Positions 1-11,312 of a stretch of DNA of 64,000 nt are shown piece by piece. Source of the DNA: Ceratothoa steindachneri (taxonomy: Eukaryota; Arthropoda; Malacostraca; Isopoda; Cymothoidae). Every line of letters begins with the position of its first letter. Positions within the stretch are counted from its first letter, which is position 1. Location of the stretch: the NCBI GenBank assembly GCA_963969495.1, contig OZ018321.1, positions 107,646,557-107,710,556 of the forward strand, in the 5' to 3' direction. The notes below the pieces were generated by a model, which was given only the letters and a program-made list of their open reading frames with translations, ran no database searches and was not told where the DNA came from. The translations under genes were made by a program, and so were the position numbers.

Positions 1-217
1 TATCGGTATCACCCATATCGGCCACTTTGCCAATATATGGGTATCGGTCATATCTTGCCGATATATTATAGGCTTGCTTATCGGAAAATCCTATAAGTAT
101 TCCAATATGAGCTTATACAGCACATACTTCTCTAAGCGTGTCTCAGTACCATTACTTTGTTTTTCCTTTCACTTCTACGAATATTGTATTAATACTACAA
201 AGTTAAACTTCAAGGCG

Positions 218-583
218 ATGACAATACCAGGCGAAAGGAGGGCCAAGTTCCTGGCGGCCTACTCTTCAGAAGAAGTGTTCGTGAGTGTCTACAAGGAAAT
301 AATGAGCAATGACTTAGGTATGTCCCTGCTGGACTGTGAAAAGGGTTTCAGCCTGGTCAACACCGTTGTTCCTTCCATCGCCAGGTCCCTCTTCCATGTC
401 ATGGGCAAAAATATGGTGTCAAAAGCTAACAGTGATGCCCATGCAAAAGTCAAAAGAAGAGGCATAAAAATAGGTAATCCGGATGCACCTGAGAAAGCTA
501 CAGGGAGTAAAAGTGACTACAAGAAGAAGAAACTTTCTAGTGAGAAAAAGTCCTCAGTCAATTTAAATGTGCGTAGCCACTGA
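218..583 (+). CDS. Unrecognised lysine-rich ORF, possible host exon
   Basis: The reading frame is open from 74, but protein-like composition begins near the ATG at 218, which gives 121 residues. The first 75 residues are mixed amphipathic sequence (motifs such as SEEVFVSVYKEIM and LLDCEKGFSLVN). The last 45 are very basic, with a KKKK cluster near residue 103 that could act as a nuclear localisation signal. A pyrimidine-rich stretch at 150-180 and AG dinucleotides at 213-214 and 229-230 could be a weak splice acceptor, so this may be the last exon of a host gene. An AATAAA follows 192 bases after the stop. I do not recognise the family, and a fragment of a transposon protein is equally possible. 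No function is proposed. Confidence 0.3.
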   Translation: MTIPGERRAKFLAAYSSEEVFVSVYKEIMSNDLGMSLLDCEKGFSLVNTVVPSIARSLFHVMGKNMVSKANSDAHAKVKRRGIKIGNPDAPEKATGSKSDYKKKKLSSEKKSSVNLNVRSH

Positions 584-774
584 CATTTGGTTTGTATCTT
601 TATTTTGTAGGGTAAATATTAGAATCCAGGTTAACCATGAAATAGGTTACTAGTACAGGGTGTCCACACCTTAGATTCTTACTAGTTATTATTTTATTAT
701 ACCTATTTCAGAATAATATAGTCGGTACTCACCCATGGGCTATGAAAAAGATTTATAAAGTTAAAAAATAATGA

Positions 775-780
775 AATAAA
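775..780 (+). promoter_or_regulatory. Candidate polyadenylation signal
   Basis: A canonical AATAAA lies 192 bases after the stop of the basic ORF at 218-583. AT-rich DNA produces such hexamers by chance, so only its position supports it. Nothing else is visible between 584 and about 1,330 apart from AT-rich sequence. Confidence 0.25.
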
Positions 781-1329
781 GTGCGGGGTTCTAGCTAAAT
801 GATACCTAATGGAAATATAATTGTTTGCTAGATTGGTTAGGTGTGGGCCCTGGAGGGATTTCTTTTTTTTTTCTTTTTTGATTGATGCTACCTACTTTAC
901 TTCATATATTAGAATATACCTTGAAATATGTTTGTAGATGAATGTAGTATACCCATTTTTCATTACAGATTTAATTAGAAATTTTGCCATTTATTTTTTT
1001 TAAGTACCTGGAAAAGACCTGGAAAACCTATAGAATTTTTAAATTTGATATTAGTAGACATCCTGTAGTATCTAAGAATCCCATTGTACACAGCCTTATT
1101 AAATAAAATTGAAATGAATATAACCAACATCGGTTATAAATATAAGGTTTTTATTTTTATTTTTAATTAAATAAGTCACACTTTCGTTCGTCACGCTGAA
1201 TCTTTTCGTCGAATACAAATTTGACTTCACTGCTTGAGGTACATTGGTCCCAGGGTGCTTCATGCCAAATTTGGGGTAAATAACTTTAAAAATAAAGAAA
1301 TGAGAACGATTTTTGTTTATTCCTGGCTA

Positions 1330-1834
1330 GCCCGATTATGGAATCGCCTGATTTTGAGCTACCAATCAAGTATTCGTTATCTATGGACTACCCTATCTCG
1401 AGCATTTGACATCCGAGTTTAACAAACTCCTTCTCTCTACCCTCAACAATCATTTCCCTCAATGACAATTCATTTTGTATAAATTCCAACCCTGTATCGT
1501 TAAATTCCTTTTTTCTCGATAAGGAGCCAATCCCTTTGGGCATGCGATCCTGTATAATTTACAATTATACATGTACGACCTGCCACAGTCGTTATGTAGG
1601 CCAAACTGGCTTACAACTCAAATGCAGGATCGCAAAGAACTCAGGTTTGTCTCATATGACTGGTATTCCCATCTCCTACCTGAATCCTCTTCCATCAGGC
1701 AACACACTGAGTATCCAAATCATCCTCTTAATTCTGATTCATTTACCATATTATCTTCAGCTTTAACTTCTCTCGATTTGAAAATCTTAGAGTCACTGTA
1801 CATCAATAAAATAAATCCAAACCTAAATAATTAA
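1330..1834 (+). pseudogene. Penelope-like element, ORF C-terminus with GIY-YIG endonuclease (decayed)
   Basis: This is the carboxyl end of a PLE reverse transcriptase/endonuclease, the enzyme that nicks target DNA and copies the element RNA. The GIY-YIG domain shows a paired-cysteine motif (YNYTCTTCHSRYVGQTG, about 1,560-1,610) and the tail typical of PLEs (ILESLYINKINPNLN, about 1,787-1,831). Upstream codons from about 1,335 (VIYGLPYLEHLTSEFNKLL) match the linker between RT and endonuclease. Reading it requires two or three frame changes and passes a TGA near 1,469, so it is dead. The RT domain is missing, which fits 5' truncation. A second copy of the same tail occurs at 51,971-52,149. Confidence 0.75.
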
Positions 1835-2424
1835 TCCTCCTCAATTAAACTATTCACTATATAGCCAACCAACACGTCAATAGAGTAACTAGCCAACCGA
1901 CCAACCGAACAAATCTAGCTAGTAGTTTTTATATCTTTAGTTAGTTGATTTCTTAACTCCCACGATAAAGGTTAGTCACTCTGTTTTAATTCATTCTAAT
2001 TTGTTTTCGGGTTTTTTTTATAATTTAATATAATAGATTATTTTATTGTTTACTCCAGTTACCTTTAATATTTTATTTTCAAGTCAGTTTAAGTATAACT
2101 TCACTTCATTCTATTATTTTTTAAAATTATAGTGGGTAGTATTAATTAATTCTATATATTTTTATTTGTGTTTTTACTTTAATCTCAATAATTGTCAATT
2201 TTATTATTTTAACTTGTCTTCATCCGCTTTTTTAGCTATTATCTAGTGCATTCTTTTAACTCTTATCGTTAATATTCCTTTCCCTTCTCATTAGTCAACA
2301 CAGTCGCTGGCTGAAGATGGTCCTAGTGAATGTCCGAAACGTCTGGCCAATAAATGATTAGTGTAATCACCTAGGTCTTCATATTCCTACTACATATCAG
2401 ATTCCCAAGGAACAAATCAATTAC

Positions 2425-2428
<4 letters not shown>
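1835..2428 (+). mobile_element. PLE 3' noncoding region with ribozyme-like motif
   Basis: AT-rich noncoding tail of the PLE above. At 2,310-2,341 the sequence CTGAAGA, then a short region able to pair, then CCGAAAC resembles the hammerhead core (CUGAUGA...GAAA) known from the repeated ends of PLEs, with one base off consensus in the first box. A comparable motif lies at 52,757-52,787 after the other PLE tail, again just ahead of a TA array. Activity cannot be judged from sequence alone. Confidence 0.45.

Positions 2429-2488
<60 letters not shown>
2429..2488. repeat. (AT)n microsatellite
   Basis: Uninterrupted AT dinucleotide array of about 60 bases, directly after the PLE 3' region. From 2,489 to 3,477 the sequence is AT-rich and contains nothing I can identify. 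Confidence 0.97.
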
Positions 2489-2492
<4 letters not shown>

Positions 2493-3477
2493 CTAGATAA
2501 AAAATCGTTCCAATAGTGTAAATCTTCCACTCTCGCCCGCATCGCCCTCTAAAAAGGTTCGTTCAAATAAAAGGTGTTTAACTATTCAGGTCTCTAAATT
2601 CATCTCAAGCGTGATACTTTAGTTATAATTACTTTTAATTCATTTCAGCCCTGAATTTTCCATTACCATTGTGATAGCTAATACTGTTAATTTACATAAT
2701 ATTTTATATCTTATTGTGATATGTAATAGTATTAATTTACATCCTATTTAATATCTCGTGATCGCTAACAACCTATTAATTTAAATCATATTTAATATAT
2801 CATTGTGATTTGCTAACATACTATTATCGTACATCCTATTTTATATATCATTGTTATCCATTATTATTTAATCCACTATTATTAGCACTATTATTTATAT
2901 CCAATTTAATATCAATGTGTTTCTATTATATTTGACATCATATTTAACTTCCTATTCAACGTTCTATTATTATTTATTAAATCATAACTTGTGTATACCA
3001 AATTGTATAAGTTATATTCAATCAATCCTGTCATCATTTGTTAATTCTTAAATACATTTTATTTCCGTTATCGTTCATTTTTCAATTCCTTCTAATTCCC
3101 CAACGCCTTAACTGTCGATCCACGCGCAGATTTAGGTTACATTCATCGTTTAATTCTCTTCTCAAAATGTATTAATTCTTGTTCGCTATCTAGGCTAAAT
3201 AAAACACTAATTACTTAAATAATAATAAATGATGCCGAGAAATTAATATATCTCTCGTCAATCAATAAATCTAGATTCAAACATAAGTTATAAATTTCAA
3301 ATCTTGGTGGCCATTAACGTTTTCCCTTTCGATCACCCATTTTCGTTCACGCGTTTGATTATTTTGGTATCATGTTGTATCCACAGCATCTTTCTTCCAA
3401 TCATTATAATTCTCTCTTTATACAAAAATGTTTTCTCATTTTTTTTCACGTTTCTATCGCCGCGTGACTAACTTATG

Positions 3478-3508
<31 letters not shown>

Positions 3509-3526
3509 TCACACACACACACACAC
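3478..3526. repeat. Compound (TC)n-(AC)n microsatellite
   Basis: TC repeats to about 3,510 pass into AC repeats ending at 3,526. From 3,527 to about 4,020 no gene or element is visible. Confidence 0.95.
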
Positions 3527-4019
3527 GTGCATGCACTCTCATTCTTTCACGCATAGCAATTTTAAAATTCATTCATTCCCCCCCATATGATAATTCTCAT
3601 TTACAAATTGCATACATCCAAAAAGCATCACGATGGCAAACCAGTCATCGGTAAATGACCAAACGTCTTCACCTATACAATCCTCAACCGTAGCACACGG
3701 AACCCGTTTAATTCGCCTAAGTCCTGTCGCTCCAGAATTTAATACTTCGCGTTGAATAGAAAACCTACCTCTCGCCCGCAAAGTACCTCGTGACATGCCG
3801 CTTGCCCCTTCAATAGTCCCGTATTAGAATAAAAGTATTTTTTTGCTACGTCCTTTCTCAAAGTCCTTCTTTACCTCGATTACCCGAAAACCTTCGGTAA
3901 GCCCAGCCTAAATCAGAGTACCCGTGAAGAATCATATAAGGAATCAGAAACTTAATTCACCTTTACTATAAATTGACCACCCATAAATTAGGTAAACCCG
4001 GATCCATTCCTATAATCTG

Positions 4020-4482
4020 ATCCTGGACCTGTCCTGCTACGACATCACGTTCGCACCAACAAATGCAAACCTCTCGTTGATGAGGTTCAATTGTTAGAAG
4101 CAAACCCACAATACGCTCATGTAAGATTTTCTGATAGACGCGAATCAACGATATCAGTGCATGACTTGGCTCCGGCTGGTAACATCTCATTGAATGAGAG
4201 GCAAGACGATCTCAACATCGATCTTCCTACAGAAACTGGTTTGGTAGAGATTTCTCCAATGCCTGCTGCCGATTCATCTGAGTTTGATTCTTCCGATGCT
4301 GCAGGTGATCAGAGTATATTCATCAAGGAAGGAGATATGGAGGTTGATTCTCTTCAGGCCCGGGTATCTGGTACTCCAGCTAATCTCTAACGTAGGGATG
4401 AACCCTCCACCCCTACGCAAACCGGCCCAGAACAAGTGCGCCGATCTACACGGAAACGCCACAACTGGAAAAGGAACATAAT
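4020..4482 (+). pseudogene. Ty3/gypsy integrase C-terminal tail, plus-strand copy
   Basis: Plus-strand codons encode the region after the integrase core of a Ty3/gypsy pol. It begins with a basic stretch (PVLLRHHV), continues with LLEANPQYAHVRFSDRRES at about 4,097-4,153 and an acidic segment, and ends with an Arg-rich QVRRSTRKRH near 4,434-4,462. The frame at 4,091-4,390 is open and a shift is needed for the final basic part. It faces the minus-strand integrase at 4,485-5,150, so two integrase tails of related elements meet tail to tail. The minus copy carries its own related segment (ELAPVGEGQLNE), so this is a second copy, not merely a flipped end. Confidence 0.6.
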
Positions 4483-4484
4483 GA

Positions 4485-6310
4485 CATGATGAATTAGGAT
4501 CTCTTTCAGTTTCAACATTTATAGGAGCATCAAGAAACGAAATGGCAGATTTTGTATCGGAATTAAGATTAGGAATATCTTCTATCTCGTTTAACTGGCC
4601 CTCTCCGACTGGGGCCAATTCGTAGTCTTTCGAGAAAATTAAAAAAAACCCAACCCGTTCGTGAGGAGTTACGTTCGTTGCAGTACATAACAATGAACGC
4701 AAGGAATGAAGAGCATCTAGGAGGACTTGTTCCCAATGGTTAATGCTTAGGTTTTTAGACTCCAACGACAAGGTAACAGTTTTCCATACAATTTCTACAT
4801 AGCGCTCACAATGTCCATTCCTGGTAGGTTGGTAAGGGGTTGAACGACTTATTGGAACCCCTTTCTTGTGCAAAAATGATTTTATTTAAGCAGACATGAA
4901 AGAAGTACTTCAATCTGAATGCACGTGCCCTGGTAACTCGAAAGGAGAAAACAACGTAGTCAGACAGTGTATAACAGTAGATGATGAAATATTCTTATAA
5001 ATAAACGCAAAGGGAAAACTCGAGTATTCGTCTACGGAATCAATAAATACTTATTGGGAGAAGAAGAGGCTAGTAGCCCTTTAAAGTCCAGGCGATTCGA
5101 TCAAAAGGGCGCATTGCACGGATAAGCTCTTGCCTCTCTAGGCGATAATATCGTGGTTATAATCTTTGACACGTTTCGCACCCTGGCACCACTCGCTTAA
5201 CGTCATCTACAGAATAAGGCAAGTTTCGTACTCGAACAAGATTATTGTGGGTCATGCTTGAACAAAAAGTGCGTCGTAAGGCGTCAGCAGCTCTGTTGAG
5301 CCGAACCAGGACGATGTATAACTTCATAGAAAAGGGGCATAAATTCAAAACGCCATCTAGCAATCTTTTCGTTATTTATTTTACTCCTATAACGTGATAC
5401 AAACATCTAAGATACCGATTTTTTATCTGTAATTAAGTTAAACTTACGACCGAGAAAAAAATGACGCCACCTTTTGATCATCTCAACAATGGCATAGACA
5501 TATTTTTCGACAGAGCAGTGATTTCTCTCGGAGGAATTTATGGATCTCGAAAAAAAGGCAACGAATCATCTATTCAGGGTTCAAAGTGCCCCCAATGGCG
5601 CTATTTGAAGCATTGGTTTCCAGTGGAAACGGTAACTTTTCATATATTTTGTCCCTAACAGCGTTAATAATTCCTCGATTGCATTTGTAGCTTCTTCAGA
5701 AAGTGGAAACTGGCAATTAATTAGGGGGCGAATTCATTGAGAAAATCTTGGAACCCACTGCGAGCAGTATGCAAACAATCCGACTAATCGGGATAATGAT
5801 TATTGGCTAGTCAGTACGGGCAGCAAGGCGTGAATGATCTTAGTGAAGGATCTGGCAAACCTGATAACCTAGAATACAAATAGTATTAGTTGAAAAGGTT
5901 TATTTGTTTTTAATTAATGTCATTTTATGTTTCTCAGAACTTCGAGAAACTTAGTTAGTTTTTTTATCATGTTCCGATTGCCTGCGGCCGCAAATAGTAG
6001 CATCGTCTAGGTAAACATACGTGTCCTCAAGATTATTTTTACGAATGCAATCGTCCATAATTCTCTGGAATCAGGCAACGCCATTGATTAGACCAAAACT
6101 TAAGCCTTTAAATTAAAAAAGCCTCCCATCCGCCTCAGAAGCAGTGTAAATTTTATTCTCAGGGTCAAGGGGAACACCATGATAAGCACTACTTAGGTTG
6201 ATGGGGCTAAATATCATATAGGTTGATATCTTATTAACTAATTCTTCAACATTGGGTAATGTTATAGGTTTTAAATGAATATTGTGGCAATATCCTAGAT
6301 AGCTCCTAGA
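4485..6310 (-). pseudogene. Ty3/gypsy pol: RT core, RNase H, integrase (minus strand, decayed)
   Basis: Reading leftwards, the RT core starts near 6,300 (PITLPNVEELVNKIS) and continues through SSAYHGVPLDPENKIYTA to the catalytic box YVYLDDAT at about 5,995-6,020. RNase H-type sequence follows at about 5,800-5,400 (LFAYCSQWVPRFS). Next come the integrase zinc-binding region (5,157-5,235, RVRNLPYSVDDVKRVVPGC) and the integrase core ending in SRSTPYQPTRNGHCERY near 4,800, whose glutamate is the last catalytic residue. Several stops and frame changes interrupt it, including a TAA inside the RT. It is related to arthropod Ty3/gypsy elements. Gag, protease and the RT N-terminus lie further right, beyond an unrelated insert. 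No LTRs were found. Confidence 0.75.
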
Positions 6311-7277
<967 letters not shown>

Positions 7278-7554
7278 TTACACAACATGAACTTGAGCTC
7301 GCCAGGAAAAGGTACTCAGTTCGATGATTTCTTCCTTGACCATGAGTACTACTTCAGAACGAATAAATTCAAAGACATGCGTTTTAAATTTGCGTGACTT
7401 CGTAATGACTGGTCTGATCTTAGATGATAAGTTGGTGAAAACTCTTGGAGGATCCGTAATCATAGAAGCCAGAGAGCAAACTTCGAGGTCAAGTTGGGGA
7501 CCTCCAAAGTTTAGTTTAGAGGAGAAATGTTTACTTAGGAAGGGGGATTCCTAA
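7278..7554 (-). pseudogene. Ty3/gypsy RT N-terminal block
   Basis: The minus-strand frame at 7,278-7,463 encodes the segment just before the RT fingers, including PPRVFTNLSSKIRPV, FIRSEVVLMVKEEIIE and STFSWRAQVHVV. The last is the conserved proline/serine-SPWRAQ-type box that precedes the RT core. The matching core is separated by the insert at 6,311-7,277. Protease and gag codons continue to the right. Confidence 0.7.
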
Positions 7555-7559
7555 AATGA

Positions 7560-8345
7560 TGGCAGCGCAACATTCAGATAAAACAAGCGAACCTACTTTA
7601 CGGTACAAACGGCTTCCGACTTTTATGCTAACCTCACAACATTCCTTGATAGGAGATGTTAAATTTGTAGATGCCATAGATATAGTGCCTTCATAAGGTT
7701 TAAGATGGAAATTAAATGATTCGCATCATCTTTTGAAAGGAAGTTCTTGGAACTGCCGCTATCTAAAAGACGCGTGAGAACACAGCTATTCACCTCCACT
7801 TCTAGAGATGACCTTTATAGAATTGATGGCACACTAGCGAGAACGGGATTTTAGGTTAATACTGAGATTTCATTTTTAGATGACTTGCATACCTTCGAAA
7901 AATGTACTCTCTTCCTGTATTTAAATCAAGTAACGTTGCTTGCCAGATAGCGAGCACGGTTCTGGTGCGAGGAATTTCCGCAATAATAACATATTTTATG
8001 TTTTCGAAGCGAAGGGGCTGCAGCACAATTTGAACCCTCAGGATTAGGATTCGAGCAGTCAAATTCAGCGTCCAGCTCATGCAATTCTACTGAAGATACA
8101 GGATTATAAGTGAATGATGCATAGGCCTCTGAATACCTTGTGGCAATCTCTAACGCTCCTGCTTGATCAGCAGCTCAAGATAATGTAAGAGTTTTGTTTT
8201 TTAGAAGTCTCGTTCAGATTATTGATGATGAAAGCTCAGTAATAAAGGCATCTCGAATATACCCGTTTATATATTTTTCGGCATTCACAACCTGGAAATT
8301 GCAATCCAAACTGAGTGTCTGAATAGCACGTACATATCCATGAAT
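7560..8345 (-). pseudogene. Ty3/gypsy gag C-terminus, zinc knuckle and protease (decayed)
   Basis: From right to left the minus strand encodes a gag helix region (NGYIRDAFITELSSSI, then EIATRYSEAY), a cysteine-rich nucleocapsid motif (CYYCGNSSHQNRA) and an aspartic protease site (LLDSGSSKNFLS, near 7,740-7,780). In this family gag packages the RNA and the protease matures the polyprotein. Frames shift and stops occur. The knuckle lacks its last cysteine, another sign of decay. Confidence 0.6.
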
Positions 8346-8880
8346 AAATGATTGTTTGTCTTCTCGAGGTACAAAGAGGCAATTGATGATACAAACGATT
8401 CGTATTTGGGCCTCCTAGCCAATTTAGTTTATCCCGGAACTTTTGAAATAATTTCCGAATATACTATTTTCGACAATCCTCTTGCTGCTCTTAAAAGCTT
8501 CTTCATTCAACCTACGAATGGGTACGTTGCGGGACACAAGCTAGCCGAATATGTACGTCCTCTTCAGTCACTCAGTTTGGATTGCAATTTCCAGGTTGCT
8601 AATGCCGAATCGCGAGCTTGTGTCCCGCCACGTACCCATTCGCAGGTTGATGAAGACGTCTTTAAGAGCAGCAAAAGCATCGTCGATAGTAGTACATTCG
8701 GAAATTACCTCGAAATTTCCAGTAGAAACTGAATTGGCTAGGAGGCCCAAATACGAATCGTTTGTACCATCAATTGCCTCTTTGTACCTCGAGAAGACAA
8801 ACAACCGTTGTTTAAATACATGTGCGGCTTCTGGTTCAGTTGAAAGAACACCCCCATTGATTGGGACAAAGACCATTTTC
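8346..8880. repeat. Inverted duplication of gypsy gag (palindrome)
   Basis: The plus strand at 8,352-8,590 and the minus strand at 8,876-8,600 encode the same gag stretch: FVFSRYKEAID then TNDSYLGLLAN in both. The two arms are arranged head to head. Base identity is high but imperfect. The plus arm continues into SLDCNFQVANAE, and the minus gag resumes left of 8,345 with the same SLDCNFQV motif. This is a fold-back arrangement inside the element's gag, with no coding potential left. Confidence 0.75.
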
Positions 8881-9359
8881 CATTCTTCTTAGTGAAATAA
8901 ATTGAAGTAGCCTAAAGGTTTCAAATTCGGCATTATTTCACTGAAATAAACAATTACAGAACATAAGTATACTAAGAAAATAATACATGCAATGAACATA
9001 CTCTCCCATAAGCACACGCAAATATAGGCACATGTAATTTCACAAACAAACAATTAATACAAGTGGCATAATGTTAGTTTTACAAACCTAGGAGTCGTTA
9101 GTAGAGGAACTGCAAGATCTTCATCTCCATACATTATGAACACCATCGCACGTTACGACACTACATATCTGTTTTAATTTTATTTAATATTCAACCTAAA
9201 GAAAGTAACAGGTTAGTTATGAACTTAATTACATATAACTGAATAAATTATAAACTCTAATCGAGCCGCGTTTCTTTTTCACGCCTGTAGCAAATCTTCA
9301 TTTTAATTCGAAGGGCGACGTAGCACAAATGTTACACGAAGAAGTCATGACGAAACTGT
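8881..9359. other. Unassigned AT-rich stretch
   Basis: No ORF, repeat or element end is recognisable here. If the gypsy had a 5' LTR it should lie in this direction, but I see no primer-binding site or paired repeat. Confidence 0.5.
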
Positions 9360-9692
9360 CAAAATTTGGGGAGCGGGGCCTGTTTATAGACACGGTTCTG
9401 CCGGCTAGAAGCTGTCAATTTTATCTTTAAACGAAACTAAGAAATAGGTACACGAAACAACCCCCTCCCCCAAACATAACAAAGCATAGAAAAATTCATT
9501 GCATTACTAATTAATATACTCAAGTAGAAGTGAAGGCACCTACTAAATAATAAAGAATAGAGATCCCTAAACAAATAAAAAAATACAACGCCGTGATTTG
9601 CCACATACGAAGCTACCGCCGGACATCATAAGGCCCAAATGTAGCTCAGAAACAGCGCCCCCTAGCGTGCGCCCATAAACTCAAGTATTACC
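9360..9692. mobile_element. Old, diverged copy of the GGTAAC terminal-repeat element (right part)
   Basis: From about 9,578 to 9,692 the sequence parallels the right end of the nested elements at 10.8-13.1 kb: AACGCCGTGATT, GAAGCTACCG, ACATCATAA, CAGCGCCCCCTA, then a terminal AAGTATTACC. The interior at about 9,375-9,440 also aligns (GGGCCTGTTTATAG, CTAGAAGCTGT). The left end is missing or too diverged. It is clearly older than the three nested copies. Confidence 0.65.
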
Positions 9693-10516
9693 CTAGTGAG
9701 ATTCTCTTAATTATCTGATAATATGAAAACAATCATACATCTAAATTCTAAGAACGCGAACAAAATTGTATACTTCAAATCATAATGGATTGCTGCAAAT
9801 TTATAGCATTACTATATAGATTAAATCTCATCTGATCTTGCCCCTCAAAAGTTCTAGAAGGTATAATACAACTCGGCGCTGTGTTGGGATTTGATACCCT
9901 GAATGATACATGCCTAATGAATAAAATCTTCCCTAGCATTTCAAAGTTTCTATTTTTTTAACGTTAAAAATTACATTTCTAACGGTAGTATATTCCTAAG
10001 TGATGCTATTGTTTTCTCTGTTTTTCCCTCACTCATGATGTAAGCATAGCTTGAAAAGAAGCTAACAGAACACCACCCAAGCAATTCACAACAAATCGAC
10101 CAATCAAGCGAGTTTTCGGTCAGCTGTTTTGTCTCCCCCTTTCGTGTTTATGTAATTAAGTTTAATTCATCAACTGTGCAATAAGTCAAGTAATTGTAAC
10201 TACCTTAAATTGAAATAAAAAATTAACTCTGACGCTTTCAGCTACAAAAGTGCAACAAACAATTGGCAAAAAGTAGATATTTAGTGCGCTTTTAAGTGAC
10301 ATGGCATAAGTAGTTTGTTGAGCACCATTATTCCACTCTGTGTAATTATTAACTATTCCCAAATAAATTTAACCCGCCATAGCAGAAATTGGTAAGTGAT
10401 GTGTATTAAAATTTTTACCGGTAATTGCTAATGGCTGCACAAGCTATTTTATGCGTTTTTCCAAGACAAAACTATTTCTAGGTTAACATGAAACTTACCA
10501 GCCCCGCCAGAACTGG
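9693..10516. other. Unassigned AT-rich stretch
   Basis: No coding region or repeat family is identifiable between the old terminal-repeat copy and the LINE 3' scrap. Confidence 0.5.
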
Positions 10517-10778
10517 TTAAGCAGCATCCAACGGTCTTCTCGTTAATGGAGAAGGCAGCCTTCTCAGACTTATTCGTAGCTCCGGACATTCTTCAAATAA
10601 TTTGCCAATTTTTGATTTGAATGAATTTATTGACCTTGCATAGACAATTTGATCATCTAAATTGTTCCATTCATCAATAACTCTTTGACTAAAGGAGAAC
10701 TTTCTGATATTCAATCTTTATCTATCCTTAAAAATTTTCAGGCCATGACCTTTAGTTCTTCTATCGTCACTTATTGAA
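10517..10778 (-). pseudogene. CR1/L2-type LINE ORF2 C-terminal scrap
   Basis: The minus strand encodes the usual end of CR1/L2-like ORF2 proteins: KGHGLKIFK at about 10,720-10,746, then FSFSQRVIDEWNNLDD and SINSFKSKIGKLFEE, ending in a stop at 10,517. One stop lies in the first block. Everything 5' of this is missing: a terminal-repeat element begins at 10,787 and the LINE does not resume beyond 13,116. The nest may have inserted into it, or the LINE was already 5' truncated. Confidence 0.65.
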
Positions 10779-11312
10779 AAAAAATCGGTAACACTTCAGT
10801 TTCAGGGCGCACGGTAGGTGGCGCTGTTATACAATATATGACGTCAGATGGTAGCGTCAGATGTAAATAATTATGGCGTTATATTTTTGGGTAAATGAGT
10901 ATATATTGGGGGGCTGTGCCCCCCCTGACCCCCCCAATTGATTGGAACTCAGGATCATCGCAGGGTAGTCCCCCCTGCAGTGATATCTTCCCCACAAGCA
11001 GTCCACTTGAATTTACTGTTTTTTTTTACCCAACAGCTTTTTTACTGGCAGAAAAACCTAACCTAATGACAAACAATACTTACTTTTATAGGTTTCTTGA
11101 TTAGTTTTTGCGCCTCTAAATAATCTAAAAGTTTTTCGCGGTCATGCAAAATAAACCCGAATTCAAATAATGAGGAAGCACAACTAGAGCACAAAAAAGC
11201 CATAACCAAAGAGAAAGAAAAGCTAAGCAGGTTCTATTTATAGCTAAGACATTGCCAGTAAGAAGCTGTTATCATTCACTGAGAACCCCAAAATATGAAA
11301 ACAAAAAAAACC

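Noticed and set aside
1571..1834. Separate 87-codon ORF
   Set aside because: Its end is the frame-shifted continuation of the PLE endonuclease tail, so it was merged into that feature.
4091..4390. Independent acidic host protein
   Set aside because: Context (LLEANPQYAHVRF, RRSTRKRH tail) identifies it as the integrase tail of a gypsy element.
8881..9359. Gypsy LTR or primer-binding site
   Set aside because: No repeated block matching sequence near 3.5-4.0 kb and no tRNA-complementary site was visible at the expected place.
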